NCBI RefSeq assembly: GCF_001544095.1 | Contig: NZ_BCPT01000002.1 | Coordinates: forward strand, 1-64,000 | DNA: 64,000 nucleotides | Origin: Enterococcus casseliflavus NBRC 100478 | GTDB taxonomy: Bacteria; Bacillota; Bacilli; Lactobacillales; Enterococcaceae | Reading direction: 5' to 3' | Shown: piece after piece, positions 39,452 to 50,024 of the stretch | Layout: each line of letters begins with the position of its first letter | Numbering within the stretch: position 1 is the stretch's first letter | Translations under genes and position numbers: made by a program | Notes under the pieces: model-generated | Databases searched by the model: none | Seen by the model: only the letters and a program-made list of their open reading frames with translations | What the model was told of the DNA's origin: nothing

Positions 39452-39763
39452 TTATTTATCAAGAACTTCTCCGGTTTTCTTAGAAACGCGGACTTTTTTG
39501 CCGTCAACTTCTTTGTAACCGACACGCGTAGCTTCACCGTTCGATGGATCAACCACCATCACGTTAGAAACATGAATTGGTGCTTCCATTTCAACGATTC
39601 CGCCTTGAGGAGCAGTTTGAGAAGGTTTTTGGTGTTTTTTGACAACATTGACACCTTCAACAACGACTTTGTCTTTTTTAGGAAACGCTGCTAGCACAAC
39701 GCCTTCTTTGTTTTTGTCTTTACCAGTGATAACTTTAACTTTATCGCCTTTTTTAACAAACAT
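39452..39763 (-). CDS. rplX: 50S ribosomal protein L24
   Basis: A 103-residue assembly-initiator protein with a KOW motif ([14 protein letters not shown], residues about 3-16). Confidence 0.97.
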   Translation of the reverse strand: MFVKKGDKVKVITGKDKNKEGVVLAAFPKKDKVVVEGVNVVKKHQKPSQTAPQGGIVEMEAPIHVSNVMVVDPSNGEATRVGYKEVDGKKVRVSKKTGEVLDK

Positions 39764-39798
39764 GTTTGTTTCGCACCTCCTTTAGATAAGAATCACTA

Positions 39799-40197
<399 letters not shown>

Positions 40198-40227
40198 TCA
40201 CAATCTATATAGGAAAATCTCGTGTGA

Positions 40228-40494
40228 TTAGATAATCACTGCCTTTTCAACAATCTCTACTAGACGGAAACGTTTCGTAGCTGATAATGGACGAGTTTCC
40301 ATAATTTTCACGATATCGCCAACTTTTGCTTCGTTGTTTTCATCGTGTGCTTTGTATTTCTTAGAATAGTTCAGACGTTTGCCGTAGATAGGGTGGTTTT
40401 TCTTTGTTTCAACGACAACAGTGATAGTTTTATCCATTTTGTCTGATACCACGCGACCTTGGTAAACTTTGCGTTGATTTCTTTCTTCAGTCAT
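40228..40494 (-). CDS. rpsQ: 30S ribosomal protein S17
   Basis: An 88-residue OB-fold protein binding 16S r[17 protein letters not shown] and [14 protein letters not shown]. Confidence 0.97.
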   Translation of the reverse strand: MTEERNQRKVYQGRVVSDKMDKTITVVVETKKNHPIYGKRLNYSKKYKAHDENNEAKVGDIVKIMETRPLSATKRFRLVEIVEKAVII

Positions 40495-40518
40495 ACGCTA
40501 AATGGCCTCCTTCCACTA

Positions 40519-40707
40519 TTACTTAGCTTGTTCACGCAATACTGTTTTAATGCGTGCAATCGATTTACGTACTTCTTTGATACGTGCAGTGTTTTCTAAT
40601 TGACCTGTTGCTAATTGGAATCTAAGATTGAACAATTCTTCTTTCAATTGTTTTTCTTGATCTAGCATTTCGGCAGTGGTTAATTCTCTGATTTCTTTAA
40701 CCTTCAT
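40519..40707 (-). CDS. rpmC: 50S ribosomal protein L29
   Basis: A 62-residue helical protein at the exit tunnel that helps trigger factor and SRP dock. M-K-V-K-E-I-R-E-L start at 40707; upstream in-frame codons belong to the L16 gene end. Overlaps rplP by 11 bases. Confidence 0.95.
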   Translation of the reverse strand: MKVKEIRELTTAEMLDQEKQLKEELFNLRFQLATGQLENTARIKEVRKSIARIKTVLREQAK

Positions 40708-41131
40708 TCGATTCACCACCCATTTCCTCACGTTTTACGATCTTCGTTTTCACTGGTAATTTGTGAGAAGCAAGACGTAGCGCTTCGCGCGCAACTTCTT
40801 CAGGTACACCGGCAATTTCAAACATGATTTTACCACGTTTAACTGGTGATACCCATCCTTCAGGAGCCCCTTTACCAGAACCCATACGTACCCCGATAGC
40901 TTTGGCAGTATAAGATTTGTGAGGGAAAATTTTGATCCATACTTTCCCGCCACGTTTCATATAACGAGTCATTGCGATACGGGCAGCTTCGATTTGACGG
41001 TTTGTGATCCAGTGTGATTCAACAGCTTGTAAGCCGTATTCACCGAATGCTACTTCTTTTCCGCCTTTCGCTTCGCCACGCATTTTTCCGCGGAACTCAC
41101 GACGGTGTTTTACACGTTTAGGTACTAACAT
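40697..41131 (-). CDS. rplP: 50S ribosomal protein L16
   Basis: A 144-residue protein near the A site: [15 protein letters not shown] and [11 protein letters not shown]. Starts two bases after the rpsC stop. Confidence 0.98.
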   Translation of the reverse strand: MLVPKRVKHRREFRGKMRGEAKGGKEVAFGEYGLQAVESHWITNRQIEAARIAMTRYMKRGGKVWIKIFPHKSYTAKAIGVRMGSGKGAPEGWVSPVKRGKIMFEIAGVPEEVAREALRLASHKLPVKTKIVKREEMGGESNEG

Positions 41132-41133
41132 GT

Positions 41134-41790
41134 TTATTTCCCTCCTTTCTCAGTGTTCTTTTTAGTTGGAAGAACTTCTCCACGATAAATCCACACTTTA
41201 ACTCCTAGTTTTCCGTATGTTGTATCTGCTTCTTCCCATGCGTAATCAATGTCCGCACGTAATGTATGAAGTGGAACGGTTCCTTCTGAGTAACCTTCTG
41301 AACGAGCGATATCCGCACCATTTAGACGGCCAGAAACTTGTGTTTTGATTCCTTTAGCGCCAGAACGCATTGTGCGTTGGATCGCTTGTTTTTGAGCACG
41401 ACGGAAAGCAACACGGTTTTCTAATTGACGTGCGATTCCTTCGCCTACTAATTTAGCATCTAAATCTGGTTTTTTGATTTCAACGATGTTGATGTGAACT
41501 CGTTTGCCAGTTAGGCTATTTAATTCTTTTCTTAGGTTTTCGACTTCAGATCCGCCTTTACCGATAACCATACCTGGTTTAGCTGTGTGGATTGAAATAT
41601 TCACGCGGTTTGCTGCACGCTCGATCTCAACTGTAGACACAGCGGCATCAGCAAGTTTAGATGCGATAAATTTACGGATTTTCAAATCTTCATGTAGAAA
41701 TTCAGCATACTCTTTTTCAGCATACCATTTAGCATCCCAGTCACGGATGATGCCTACACGCATTCCAATTGGATGTACTTTTTGACCCAC
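41134..41790 (-). CDS. rpsC: 30S ribosomal protein S3
   Basis: A 218-residue protein of the mRNA entry channel: N-terminal KH domain with V-I-G-K-G-G-S-E-V (near residue 76) and C-terminal S3 domain (W-I-Y-R-G-E-V-L-P). Confidence 0.98.
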   Translation of the reverse strand: MGQKVHPIGMRVGIIRDWDAKWYAEKEYAEFLHEDLKIRKFIASKLADAAVSTVEIERAANRVNISIHTAKPGMVIGKGGSEVENLRKELNSLTGKRVHINIVEIKKPDLDAKLVGEGIARQLENRVAFRRAQKQAIQRTMRSGAKGIKTQVSGRLNGADIARSEGYSEGTVPLHTLRADIDYAWEEADTTYGKLGVKVWIYRGEVLPTKKNTEKGGK

Positions 41791-41803
41791 TGATTGTCCC
41801 TCC

Positions 41804-42151
41804 TTATTTTTCTGATACGACTACAGTAATATGACTTGTACGTTTGTTGATCGGTGAAGCTGAACCTTTCGCACGTGGACGGAAACGTTTCATCGTTGGT
41901 CCTTCGTTTACGAATGCTTCAGAAACAATCAAGTTTTCAACATCTAAGTCAAAATTATTTTCTGCATTGGCAATAGCTGACATCAAGACTTTCTCGATGA
42001 TTCCAGCTGCTTTGTTTGGTGTGAACTTTAAGATCGCGATTGCTTCAGCAACGCTTTTCCCTCTGATTAAGTCAATAACTAGACGAGATTTACGAGGAGA
42101 AACGCGGACTGTTTTAGCAGTTGCTTTCGCTGATGTGATTTGTTCTGCCAT
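41804..42151 (-). CDS. rplV: 50S ribosomal protein L22
   Basis: A 115-residue protein lining the exit tunnel; [18 protein letters not shown], and the loop [11 protein letters not shown]. Start ATG at 42151 (M-A-E-Q-I-T), ten bases after GGAGG; the longer TTG reading includes the ribosome site. No sign in the loop of the insertions or deletions linked to macrolide resistance. Confidence 0.96.
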   Translation of the reverse strand: MAEQITSAKATAKTVRVSPRKSRLVIDLIRGKSVAEAIAILKFTPNKAAGIIEKVLMSAIANAENNFDLDVENLIVSEAFVNEGPTMKRFRPRAKGSASPINKRTSHITVVVSEK

Positions 42152-42174
42152 TTTTGGATATCCTCCCCTCAAAA

Positions 42175-42453
42175 TTAGCGTCTTGTTTTCTTATCATCGG
42201 CAGCATGTCCGCGATAAGTTCTTGTTGGTGCAAATTCACCTAATTTGTGTCCTACCATGTCTTCTTGGATGTAAACTGGTACATGTTTCCGTCCATCATA
42301 CACAGCAATTGTAAATCCGATAAAATTAGGGAAAATTGTAGAACGACGTGACCAAGTTTTGATCACTTTTTTCTTTTCAGCGCCTTCTTGTGCTTCGACC
42401 TTTTTCATCAAATGGTCATCGACAAAAGGTCCTTTTTTCAAACTACGACCCAT
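42175..42453 (-). CDS. rpsS: 30S ribosomal protein S19
   Basis: A 92-residue head protein: [12 protein letters not shown] and [16 protein letters not shown] near the end. Confidence 0.98.
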   Translation of the reverse strand: MGRSLKKGPFVDDHLMKKVEAQEGAEKKKVIKTWSRRSTIFPNFIGFTIAVYDGRKHVPVYIQEDMVGHKLGEFAPTRTYRGHAADDKKTRR

Positions 42454-42495
42454 GGTGTACCTCCTCTCAAAATGTGCGACACACGGTCAAGTATA

Positions 42496-43329
42496 TTACT
42501 TAGTTTTACGACGACGAACGATAAGTTTGTCTGATTTTGCTTTTTTGTTACGTGTTTTGTAACCAAGTGCAGGTTGTCCCCAAGGAGAAACTGGTGCTTT
42601 ACGTCCGATTGGTGCTTTACCTTCACCACCACCGTGTGGGTGATCATTAGGGTTCATTACGCTACCACGTACAGTTGGGCGTTTGCGCATCCAACGAGAA
42701 CGACCGGCTTTACCGATGTTGATCAATTCGTGTTGTTCATTACCAACAGAACCGATTGTTGCACGACATGATGCTAAGATCATCCGTACTTCACCAGAGT
42801 TCAAGCGGATCAATACGTATTTGCCTTCTTTACCAAGTACTTGAGCACTTGTTCCAGCTGAACGAATCAATTGTCCACCTTTACCAGGTTTCATTTCGAT
42901 GTTGTGGATAACAGTACCGACTGGAATGTTTTCTAGTGGTAATGCATTCCCTACTTTAATATCTGCATCTGGACCAGAAACGACAGTCATGCCAACTTCT
43001 AATCCTTTAGGTGCTAAGATGTATGCTTTTACTCCATCCTCGTAATGTACTAACGCAATGTTAGCAGAACGGTTTGGATCATATTCAATCGTTTTAACCG
43101 TAGCAACGACGTTGTCTTTGTTACGTTTGAAATCGATCAAACGGTATTGACGTTTGTGACCGCCACCTTGATGACGAACCGTGATACGTCCGTTGTTGTT
43201 ACGACCAGCATTGTTTTTCAAAGGAGCTAACAATGTTTTTTCTGGTGTTGAAGTTGTGATTTCAGCGAAATCAGAACTTGTCATATTACGACGGCCGTTC
43301 GTGGTAGGTTTGTACTTTTTAATCGCCAC
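42496..43329 (-). CDS. rplB: 50S ribosomal protein L2
   Basis: A 277-residue protein needed for subunit joining and the peptidyl-transferase centre. N-terminal OB-fold and C-terminal SH3-like domain; the conserved histidine is in the [13 protein letters not shown] signature (near residue 224). Confidence 0.98.
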   Translation of the reverse strand: MAIKKYKPTTNGRRNMTSSDFAEITTSTPEKTLLAPLKNNAGRNNNGRITVRHQGGGHKRQYRLIDFKRNKDNVVATVKTIEYDPNRSANIALVHYEDGVKAYILAPKGLEVGMTVVSGPDADIKVGNALPLENIPVGTVIHNIEMKPGKGGQLIRSAGTSAQVLGKEGKYVLIRLNSGEVRMILASCRATIGSVGNEQHELINIGKAGRSRWMRKRPTVRGSVMNPNDHPHGGGEGKAPIGRKAPVSPWGQPALGYKTRNKKAKSDKLIVRRRKTK

Positions 43330-43368
43330 GTCTTTTTCCCTCCCATGTAAAGTTTATGCGTGAGTTGC

Positions 43369-43662
43369 TTATTCAGCAGCTTCGAAAATTTGGATTTCTT
43401 TAGAATCTTCAGTTAAAGTCACAACAGCTTTGCGACGTTTTTTTGTATATCCTGCATATTTACCCATGCGTTTGAATTTTGGACGAACGTTGATGATGTT
43501 CACGTTTGCCACTTTCACTCCGTCAAAGGCAGCTTCTACAGCTTGTTTTACTAAAGTTTTGTTAGCTTTTGTGTCCACTTCAAAAGTGTATTTCTTGTCA
43601 TCCATGGCAAGCATTGATTTTTCAGTGATCACTGGGCGTTTAATAACGTCTAGTAAGTTCAT
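43369..43662 (-). CDS. rplW: 50S ribosomal protein L23
   Basis: A 97-residue exit-tunnel protein, the docking place of trigger factor and [15 protein letters not shown]. Its start overlaps the rplD stop by one base. Confidence 0.97.
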   Translation of the reverse strand: MNLLDVIKRPVITEKSMLAMDDKKYTFEVDTKANKTLVKQAVEAAFDGVKVANVNIINVRPKFKRMGKYAGYTKKRRKAVVTLTEDSKEIQIFEAAE

Positions 43663-44285
43663 TATGCAAGCACCTCCTCGATCTGAGTAAGAGCAGTTTG
43701 TGTCACTAACATTTTGTCGTTAGAAACGATGTCTAAAACACTAATGTTATCAGCAGTAACTACAGAAACTTTTGGCAAGTTGCGCGCAGATAAAGCGGCA
43801 AAGTCGTTTTCAGATTCTAAAACTACCAATACTTTAGAGTCAATTGTCAAGTTAGCTAAAACTTGTTTGAATTCTTTTGTTTTTGGAGCATCAAAGCTTA
43901 ATCCTTCTACTGCTACCAAGTTATTTGAAGCAACTTTTTCTGACAATACAGATTTCATTGCTAAGCGACGAACTTTTTTAGGAAGTTTGTAGCTGTATGA
44001 ACGTGGTGTTGGTCCGAAGACTACGCCACCTCCACGCCATTGTGGTGAACGGATTGAACCTTGACGGGCACGTCCAGTTCCTTTTTGGCGCCATGGTTTA
44101 CGGCCACCGCCACGAACGGCACTGCGGTTTTTCACAGCGTGTGTTCCTTGTCTTAATGAAGCGCGTTGCATGATGATTGCATCATAGACAACTGATTCAT
44201 TTGGTTCGATTCCGAAGATTTCTTCGTTCAATGTAATTTCGCCATTTTGGCTTCCATCTTGTTTGAATAATGCTACATTCGGCAT
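43662..44285 (-). CDS. rplD: 50S ribosomal protein L4
   Basis: A 207-residue protein with an extended loop into the exit tunnel ([13 protein letters not shown], near residue 67). In enterobacteria L4 also represses the S10 operon through its leader; whether it does so here is not known. Confidence 0.98.
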   Translation of the reverse strand: MPNVALFKQDGSQNGEITLNEEIFGIEPNESVVYDAIIMQRASLRQGTHAVKNRSAVRGGGRKPWRQKGTGRARQGSIRSPQWRGGGVVFGPTPRSYSYKLPKKVRRLAMKSVLSEKVASNNLVAVEGLSFDAPKTKEFKQVLANLTIDSKVLVVLESENDFAALSARNLPKVSVVTADNISVLDIVSNDKMLVTQTALTQIEEVLA

Positions 44286-44314
44286 TCCTTAGTTCCTCCT
44301 TTCTTCCTATCTAC

Positions 44315-44944
44315 TTATTTAGCTTTCACAGCTGATTTGATTGTAATCAATGATTTTTTCGCGCCAGGTACATTACCTTTGATCAAGATAACGTTGCGTT
44401 CTGCGTCCACGCGTACGATTTCCAAGTTTTGGATCGTGATGCGATTTCCGCCCATACGTCCAGCAAGACGTTTGTTTTTGAATACACGGTTAGGTGCAAC
44501 TGGACCCATTGATCCAGGACGACGGTGGTAACGAGAACCGTGAGCCATTGGTCCGCGGCTTTGTCCGTGACGTTTGATAACGCCTTGGAATCCTTTACCT
44601 TTCGAAGTGCCGGTTACATCGATGATGTCTCCTGCTTCAAAAATATCAACTTTGATTTCTGATCCTACTTCTAAGCCCTCTAGCTCTACATTCTTGAATT
44701 CGCGAATGAAGCGCTTAGGAGCCGTGTTTGCTTTTGCAACATGACCTTTCGCAGGTTTGTTAGACAAAACTTCACGCATATCTTGGTAGCCGACTTGAAT
44801 TGCTTCGTAGCCGTCATTTTCGATTGTTTTCACTTGTAGCACTACGTTTGGTGTAGCTTCTACTACAGTTACTGGAATCAATTCGCCAGATTCAGTGAAG
44901 ATTTGAGTCATTCCCACTTTTTTCCCTAAGATTCCTTTGGTCAT
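44315..44944 (-). CDS. rplC: 50S ribosomal protein L3
   Basis: A 209-residue protein; [14 protein letters not shown] and [11 protein letters not shown] with the S-R-G-P-M-A-H-G-S segment near the peptidyl-transferase centre. Confidence 0.98.
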   Translation of the reverse strand: MTKGILGKKVGMTQIFTESGELIPVTVVEATPNVVLQVKTIENDGYEAIQVGYQDMREVLSNKPAKGHVAKANTAPKRFIREFKNVELEGLEVGSEIKVDIFEAGDIIDVTGTSKGKGFQGVIKRHGQSRGPMAHGSRYHRRPGSMGPVAPNRVFKNKRLAGRMGGNRITIQNLEIVRVDAERNVILIKGNVPGAKKSLITIKSAVKAK

Positions 44945-44966
44945 GATTACACCTCCATCTTAATTA

Positions 44967-45275
44967 TTATAGTTTGATTTCGATATTAACACCGCTTGGC
45001 AAGTCTAGCTTCATTAAAGCATCAACAGTTTTTGGTGTTGGATTCACAATGTCGATTAGACGTTTGTGTGTACGCATTTCGAATTGTTCGCGTGAATCTT
45101 TGTATTTGTGCGTCGCACGGATGATCGTGTACAAGCTGCGTTCAGTTGGTAATGGAATTGGACCAGATACGCCAGCTCCAGTTCTCTTTGCAGTTTCTAC
45201 GATTTTATCCGCTGATTGATCTAAAATACGATGTTCATACGCTTTTAAACGGATACGAATTTTTTGTTTTGCCAT
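44967..45275 (-). CDS. rpsJ: 30S ribosomal protein S10
   Basis: A 102-residue head protein that is also the NusE antitermination factor. [11 protein letters not shown] start at 45275, seven bases after AAGGAGG; longer readings run into the leader. First gene of the S10-spc-alpha supercluster. Confidence 0.96.
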   Translation of the reverse strand: MAKQKIRIRLKAYEHRILDQSADKIVETAKRTGAGVSGPIPLPTERSLYTIIRATHKYKDSREQFEMRTHKRLIDIVNPTPKTVDALMKLDLPSGVNIEIKL

Positions 45276-45448
45276 TGTTTTCCCTCCTTCGCCTATTTTG
45301 AAAAGTAGACATAGCTCCACGAAAATTTTCCGTCACGCTCGTCCATGGCAAAGCGTCCGGGCGTGTCGCAACCTCTCGTTTCGTAGCCGGCAGAAAATTT
45401 CTTTGCTGCCAGTGTGACTTACGTATTTACGTAAACAGCACCTTTATG
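45276..45448 (-). promoter_or_regulatory. S10 operon leader
   Basis: About 165 untranslated bases between the promoter and rpsJ. It contains a GGCAG/CTGCC hairpin close to the 5' end, a GC-rich middle (near 45340-45375) and an AT-rich GAAAATTTTC palindrome just before rpsJ. No stem plus T-tract. Its length and structure suggest a ribosomal-protein autoregulatory leader; this is inference. Confidence 0.45.
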
Positions 45449-45477
45449 ATTATATTACGGATAAACATTGATTGCAA
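45449..45477 (-). promoter_or_regulatory. S10 operon sigma-A promoter
   Basis: Minus strand TTGCAA (45472-45477), 17 bp, perfect TATAAT (45449-45454), about 174 bases upstream of rpsJ. Main promoter for the ribosomal supercluster. Confidence 0.85.
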
Positions 45478-45546
45478 GCTTTTTTTATGGAAAAACCGGG
45501 ATTCTTTTGCATTTCTTTCAGAAAATTTTCTTTTGTTTTCGAAACA

Positions 45547-45575
45547 CAAAAAAAGAAGCGTTGCCCGCTTCTTTT
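45547..45575 (-). terminator. pdxK terminator
   Basis: Perfect 10-bp arms AAAAGAAGCG (45551-45560) and CGCTTCTTTT (45566-45575), five-base loop, followed on minus by further T. It lies about 40 bases after pdxK and some 70 bases upstream of the S10 -35. Confidence 0.9.
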
Positions 45576-45615
45576 AAGTGCTTCTTCAATTCCTATTTAT
45601 ATAGAAGAAAACCTG

Positions 45616-46446
45616 CTATTGCGGCGCTTCTTCCTTCATACGGTCTTGGGCTTGGGTATAGGCACCGTGCCACACATGACCCACATAAGGATTGATGACC
45701 ACGCCTTCTTTGATTGCTGCTGTGACAAAAGCTTTTGCTAAGCGAATACTTTCCACGACGGGTTTGCCTTTTGCAAGACCAGCAGCGATCGCTGCTGAAA
45801 AGGTGCAGCCTGCTCCGTGATTAAAATCGGTAGCGATTTTGTCACTTTCCAACAGGAGGAAGGATTCTCCATCATAAACAAGGTCGATGGCTTTTGCTCC
45901 TGGCAAGCGATGACCGCCTTTGATCACGACGTATTTAGCACCTAATTGATGGATTTTTTCAGCAGCTTGCTTCATGGCTTCCACACTAGTCAAATCACCC
46001 AAACCTGAAAGAATCCCCGCTTCTACTAAATTAGGGGTGACAACATCTGCTAAAGGCAACAAATGCGTGATGATGGCATCGACACTTTTTGGCTGTAAGA
46101 TTTCTGCAGTCCCTTTGCAAGCAATGACGGGATCGATCACCACATTTTTAACTTGCTGTTTTTGAATCATCTTCGCTGCTTGCACAATATTGTCTTCATT
46201 GCCTAACATCCCCGTTTTAAGGGCATCCATCGGATCACCTGCAAAGGCGGAGATCAATTGCTTTTCGACAAGCGCTGTTTCCATTGCCGTTACTTCATGG
46301 CTCCAACCTGCTTGTGGATCCATCGTGACGATCGAAGCGATCGTGGCAAAACCAAAGACACCATACTCCTGAAACGTTTTTAAATCTGCTTCGATACCGG
46401 CACCTCCGGTTGAATCAGACCCGGCAATTGATATTACTTTTTCCAT
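45616..46446 (-). CDS. pdxK: Pyridoxine kinase (PdxK of the ThiD-like family)
   Basis: A 276-residue ribokinase-fold enzyme: I-A-G-S-D-S-T-G-G-A-G-I-E-A-D-L-K-T-F at the N-terminus, D-A-L-K-T-G-M-L, N-V-V-I-D-P-V, and the anion hole N-H-G-A-G-C-T-F-S-A-A. Whole-length similarity is closest, as I remember it, to Bacillus subtilis PdxK, which phosphorylates pyridoxal, pyridoxine and also HMP; a pure thiamine role (ThiD) is the alternative. I take ATG at 46446, nine bases after AAGGAG. It is divergent from a MocR regulator, a family that often senses pyridoxal phosphate, and this favours vitamin B6. Confidence 0.88.
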   Translation of the reverse strand: MEKVISIAGSDSTGGAGIEADLKTFQEYGVFGFATIASIVTMDPQAGWSHEVTAMETALVEKQLISAFAGDPMDALKTGMLGNEDNIVQAAKMIQKQQVKNVVIDPVIACKGTAEILQPKSVDAIITHLLPLADVVTPNLVEAGILSGLGDLTSVEAMKQAAEKIHQLGAKYVVIKGGHRLPGAKAIDLVYDGESFLLLESDKIATDFNHGAGCTFSAAIAAGLAKGKPVVESIRLAKAFVTAAIKEGVVINPYVGHVWHGAYTQAQDRMKEEAPQ

Positions 46447-46474
46447 CTTCCTCATCTCCTTGTGCTTTTTGCTA

Positions 46475-46522
46475 AGTATAGTCAATCTTCCCCTTGACGA
46501 AAAGAGCCATTTGGCTTATTTT
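46475..46522. promoter_or_regulatory. Divergent pdxK/mocR promoter region with candidate operator
   Basis: Plus strand TTGACG (46494-46499), 17 bp, TATTTT (46517-46522) faces the regulator gene. The spacer holds the inverted repeat AGCCA-TT-TGGCT (46505-46516). Facing pdxK is TATACT on minus (46475-46480) with a poor -35, as expected of an activated promoter. The site would allow self-repression and activation of pdxK. Confidence 0.5.
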
Positions 46523-46553
46523 TAAACCATCCAATTGAAAAAGGTGGTGCAGG

Positions 46554-47999
46554 ATGGCTTCATCAAGTATCGACAAACAGAAGAAACAACCGATTTACCA
46601 GCAGATCGTGACTCATTTTATCGAAGAGATCCAAGCGGGAATCTATGGACCTGGGGATCGTTTGCCACCAGAGCGCAGCCTCGCCCAGACTTTTGGCGTC
46701 AATCGTTCCACCGTCGTCAAAGCGTTAGATGAATTGAAAAGCTTAGGATGGATCGAACGAAAACAAGGCAGCGGCTCTCGTGTGTTGGAAGGTCGTTGGG
46801 GGAACCGCCAAACGCCACTTTCTTATTTGCGCTCGTCTTTAAGCAGCCCTTATCTGCAGCAAGACCCTTACGTTCAACAGATTCAGCATTTGCGCACCGA
46901 GAAGGATGTGCTGGATCTGTACACAGGTGATCTACCTGCCGATCTGATCCCCGATTTCACGTTTCCTGCCTTTACCTGGGAAGAGATTCGCAAGGAAAGC
47001 ACCAAAGTATTACCGACGGGTTATGAACCTTTGCAAGAAATCTTATTGCAGCACCTTGCTGATTCCTTCAATTTGCCCACCAACGGACAAAAACTAGTGA
47101 TCACTGCTGGATCGACACAAGGAATCACCTTGCTAATGCAAGTCTTATTGCATGCGGGGGATTGTATCGCGACAGAGGACCCTTCTTTCTTGTTCTCTCT
47201 CCCCTTGTTTTCCACGATGAATGTCCAGCTGATCGGGATCAAGCAAGATAGCGAAGGGATGCGGCCTGCGGCATTGGAAAAAGTGTTGAAGGAAAAGAAG
47301 ATCAAATTCGTCTATCTGAATCCCACCTTCCAAAATCCAACGGGTCATACTATGAGTGACCATCGGCGCCAAGCGATCATCCGCCTTTGCCAGACCTACC
47401 AAGTACCGATCATAGAAGACGATGTTTTTAGCGAGTTGGCTTTTGATAAAGTACCACCCAAGCTAAAATCCATGGCTCCCGAAACCGTCATTTATTTAGG
47501 CTCGCTTTCCAAATTACTAGGATCATCCATCAAAATCGGCTGGCTTTTGGTGCCAGAAGCGTTAGCCGACCAATTTGCCCAAGCGAAAAAACGGATGGCG
47601 ATCGATACCACGATCTTCCCGCAAGTCCTTGCCACCATCGCCTTACGCTCCTCTGATTACCACCAGCAGCAGCGGACACTGCTTGCAGAAATGGCCCAGC
47701 GTCAGCAAGACTTACTCCAACTCTTGCAGGCATTTCAGGAGGATTGGCAATGGCAGCCGACGAAAGGTGGCCTTTACCTGTGGTTGACTTGGCGTCACCG
47801 CACATTGACTCGCAAAGATTGGTCACTCTTTTTGGCGAACCATTGCTTAGTAGCACCTGCGTTTCTTTTCAGTAACGATACGAATGGCTTGCGTTTGAAC
47901 TATACCCGCTTAGCCAAAGATGATTTACCGCGATTTCAAGAACGATTCACAAAAATCACCCAACAGTTAAAGGAGCAAACCTATGAACGAAACCATTGA
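46554..47999 (+). CDS. MocR-type regulator (GntR DNA-binding domain plus aminotransferase-like domain)
   Basis: A 481-residue fusion. The winged helix spans about residues 5-75 (P-I-Y-Q-Q-I-V, R-L-P-P-E-R-S-L-A, V-N-R-S-T-V-V-K-A-L-D-E-L). A class I aminotransferase fold follows from about 120, with the PLP-binding lysine in G-S-L-S-K-L-L-G and N-P-T-F-Q-N-P-T-G. Such proteins (PdxR, GabR) sense PLP or amino compounds. Divergent from pdxK and overlapping the nitroreductase gene by 17 bases, so it is probably a PLP-responsive controller of both. Confidence 0.92.
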   Translation: MASSSIDKQKKQPIYQQIVTHFIEEIQAGIYGPGDRLPPERSLAQTFGVNRSTVVKALDELKSLGWIERKQGSGSRVLEGRWGNRQTPLSYLRSSLSSPYLQQDPYVQQIQHLRTEKDVLDLYTGDLPADLIPDFTFPAFTWEEIRKESTKVLPTGYEPLQEILLQHLADSFNLPTNGQKLVITAGSTQGITLLMQVLLHAGDCIATEDPSFLFSLPLFSTMNVQLIGIKQDSEGMRPAALEKVLKEKKIKFVYLNPTFQNPTGHTMSDHRRQAIIRLCQTYQVPIIEDDVFSELAFDKVPPKLKSMAPETVIYLGSLSKLLGSSIKIGWLLVPEALADQFAQAKKRMAIDTTIFPQVLATIALRSSDYHQQQRTLLAEMAQRQQDLLQLLQAFQEDWQWQPTKGGLYLWLTWRHRTLTRKDWSLFLANHCLVAPAFLFSNDTNGLRLNYTRLAKDDLPRFQERFTKITQQLKEQTYERNH

Positions 48000-48708
48000 G
48001 CTTTTGCACAATCACCGCACTTACCGACAATTTGACCCTGACTACCGCTTGAGCCAAGAGCAAGTAACCGCGATTTTGACTGCGGCTCGTCAAGCACCTA
48101 GCTGGATGAACGGGCAAGCCTATTCGATCTTAGTGATCGACGACCCACAGATCCGCCAACAAATGGTCGAATGGAATCCTGGCAATCCTCATATCGCAGC
48201 AAGTTCACTCTTTCTGCTATTCTTAGCTGATTTAAACCGAACCAAAAAAGTTGCTGACGAAAAACAGACCCCCTATCCAATCGATGAGGGCTATCAGCCA
48301 TTATTGATCGCCACCACTGATGCCAGCATCGCTTTGCAATCTGGTGCGATCGCTGCTGAATCACTAGGCTTAGGCACCGTCATTTCCGGCAGTGTCCGCA
48401 AAGACAGCGCAAAAATCGCTGAATTGTTGCACTTACCAGAATACGTCTATCCTGTGGCTGGCTTGAGCATCGGTAAACCAATCGTAGAAATGAAGGTCAA
48501 ACCTCGCTTGCCAGAAGAAGCGGTCATTCATTACAACCATTATCAGGACTATTCTTATGAGGCGATCGAAGCGTACGATCAAACGATGACTGCTTTTGGA
48601 GAAGCCCGCGAGACCAAACCATGGTCAGAAAAATTCGCTGGCTTTTACAGCAATCGTCCTGACCAAGGATTTGACGCCTTCTTGAAGAAGCAAAATCTAA
48701 TAAAATAA
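47983..48708 (+). CDS. NfrA-type NADPH-dependent nitroreductase/flavin oxidoreductase
   Basis: A 241-residue FMN enzyme of the nitroreductase superfamily, close to the NfrA/FrxA group: N-H-R-T-Y-R-Q-F-D at residues 10-18, A-R-Q-A-P-S-W-M-N-G-Q-A-Y-S-I-L-V-I, E-S-L-G-L-G-T-V-I-S-G and P-V-A-G-L-S-I-G. It reduces flavins, nitro compounds or disulfides with NAD(P)H; the natural substrate is unknown. AAGGAG lies seven bases before ATG, inside the mocR end. The gene set with a PLP-sensing regulator is unusual for this family. Confidence 0.9.
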   Translation: MNETIELLHNHRTYRQFDPDYRLSQEQVTAILTAARQAPSWMNGQAYSILVIDDPQIRQQMVEWNPGNPHIAASSLFLLFLADLNRTKKVADEKQTPYPIDEGYQPLLIATTDASIALQSGAIAAESLGLGTVISGSVRKDSAKIAELLHLPEYVYPVAGLSIGKPIVEMKVKPRLPEEAVIHYNHYQDYSYEAIEAYDQTMTAFGEARETKPWSEKFAGFYSNRPDQGFDAFLKKQNLIK

Positions 48709-48714
48709 AAAGCA

Positions 48715-48778
48715 CCGCTCTCTTTAGCTTCGATGAACCGTAACGGATTCATCCACGCTAAAGAGAGCGGCTTTTTTT
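48715..48778 (+). terminator. Terminator of the mocR-nitroreductase unit
   Basis: Perfect 14-bp arms CCGCTCTCTTTAGC (48715-48728) and GCTAAAGAGAGCGG (48757-48770), then CTTTTTTT. The loop has its own stem GATGAA/TTCATC with CCG/CGG. Long, extended hairpin of the branched/extended type repeated in this window. Confidence 0.92.
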
Positions 48779-48789
48779 CTACAAGAGTC

Positions 48790-48822
48790 AAAAAAAGAGC
48801 AAAAGCGCGTACGCTTTTGCTC
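48790..48822 (-). terminator. tuf terminator
   Basis: Perfect 11-bp arms GAGCAAAAGCG (48797-48807) and CGCTTTTGCTC (48812-48822), four-base loop, T-tract on minus. Just after the tuf stop. Confidence 0.92.
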
Positions 48823-48836
48823 CTCGATCAATCAAA

Positions 48837-50024
48837 TTAAGCTTGGATTGAAGTTACAACGCCTGAACCAACAGTACGTCCGCCTTCACGAATTGAGAAA
48901 CGAGTTCCGTCTTCGATAGCGATTGGGTGGATCAATTCAACGTCGATTGTTACGTTATCACCAGGCATAACCATTTCAGTTCCTTCTGGTAATTCAACAA
49001 CACCAGTTACGTCAGTTGTACGGAAGTAGAACTGAGGACGGTAGTTAGTGAAGAATGGTGTGTGACGTCCACCTTCTTCTTTTGTTAAAACGTAAACTTC
49101 AGCTTTAAATTTTGTATGAGGTGTGATTGTACCAGCTTTAGCCAATACTTGTCCACGTTGGATGTCTTCACGAGCAACACCACGTAGCAATGCACCAATG
49201 TTATCCCCTGCTTCAGCATAGTCTAACAATTTACGGAACATTTCAACACCAGTTACAGTTGTTTTAGCAGTTTCTTCAGCAATACCAACGATTTCAACTT
49301 CGTCACCAACGCGAACTTGTCCACGTTCAACACGGCCTGTAGCAACAGTACCACGTCCAGTGATTGAGAATACGTCTTCGACTGGCATCATGAATGGTTT
49401 GTCAGTGTCACGTTCTGGAGTTGGAACGTATTCGTCAACTGCAGCCATTAATTCCATGATTTTTTCTTCGTATGAAGCATCGCCTTCAAGAGCTTTCAAA
49501 GCAGAACCAGCGATTACAGGAACATCGTCGCCTGGGAAGTCATATTCTGACAATAAGTCACGAACTTCCATTTCAACTAATTCTAGTAATTCTTCGTCAT
49601 CAACCATATCCATTTTGTTTAAGAAAACAACGATGTATGGTACACCAACGTTACGTGATAACAAGATGTGTTCACGTGTTTGAGGCATAGGACCATCAGC
49701 AGCAGATACTACTAAGATCGCGCCGTCCATTTGAGCAGCACCAGTGATCATGTTTTTAACGTAGTCCGCGTGTCCTGGGCAGTCAACGTGAGCATAGTGA
49801 CGTGCTTCAGTTTCGTACTCAACGTGAGCAGTTGAGATAGTGATTCCGCGTTCGCGTTCTTCTGGAGCGCCATCGATTTGGTCGTAAGCTGAAGCTTGAG
49901 CCAAACCTTTTTTAGATAATACAGTTGTGATAGCAGCTGTAAGTGTAGTTTTACCATGGTCAACGTGTCCGATCGTACCAATGTTTACGTGGGGTTTAGA
50001 ACGGTCAAATTTTTCTTTTGCCAT
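48837..50024 (-). CDS. tuf: Elongation factor Tu
   Basis: A 395-residue GTPase that brings aminoacyl-tRNA to the ribosome. G1 G-H-V-D-H-G-K-T-T (about 18-26), G3 D-C-P-G-H, G4 N-K-M-D, then beta-barrel domains 2 and 3. Last gene of rpsL-rpsG-fusA-tuf, with AGGAGG before ATG. The 148-base gap after fusA holds a possible extra promoter and a leader hairpin. Confidence 0.98.
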   Translation of the reverse strand: MAKEKFDRSKPHVNIGTIGHVDHGKTTLTAAITTVLSKKGLAQASAYDQIDGAPEERERGITISTAHVEYETEARHYAHVDCPGHADYVKNMITGAAQMDGAILVVSAADGPMPQTREHILLSRNVGVPYIVVFLNKMDMVDDEELLELVEMEVRDLLSEYDFPGDDVPVIAGSALKALEGDASYEEKIMELMAAVDEYVPTPERDTDKPFMMPVEDVFSITGRGTVATGRVERGQVRVGDEVEIVGIAEETAKTTVTGVEMFRKLLDYAEAGDNIGALLRGVAREDIQRGQVLAKAGTITPHTKFKAEVYVLTKEEGGRHTPFFTNYRPQFYFRTTDVTGVVELPEGTEMVMPGDNVTIDVELIHPIAIEDGTRFSIREGGRTVGSGVVTSIQA

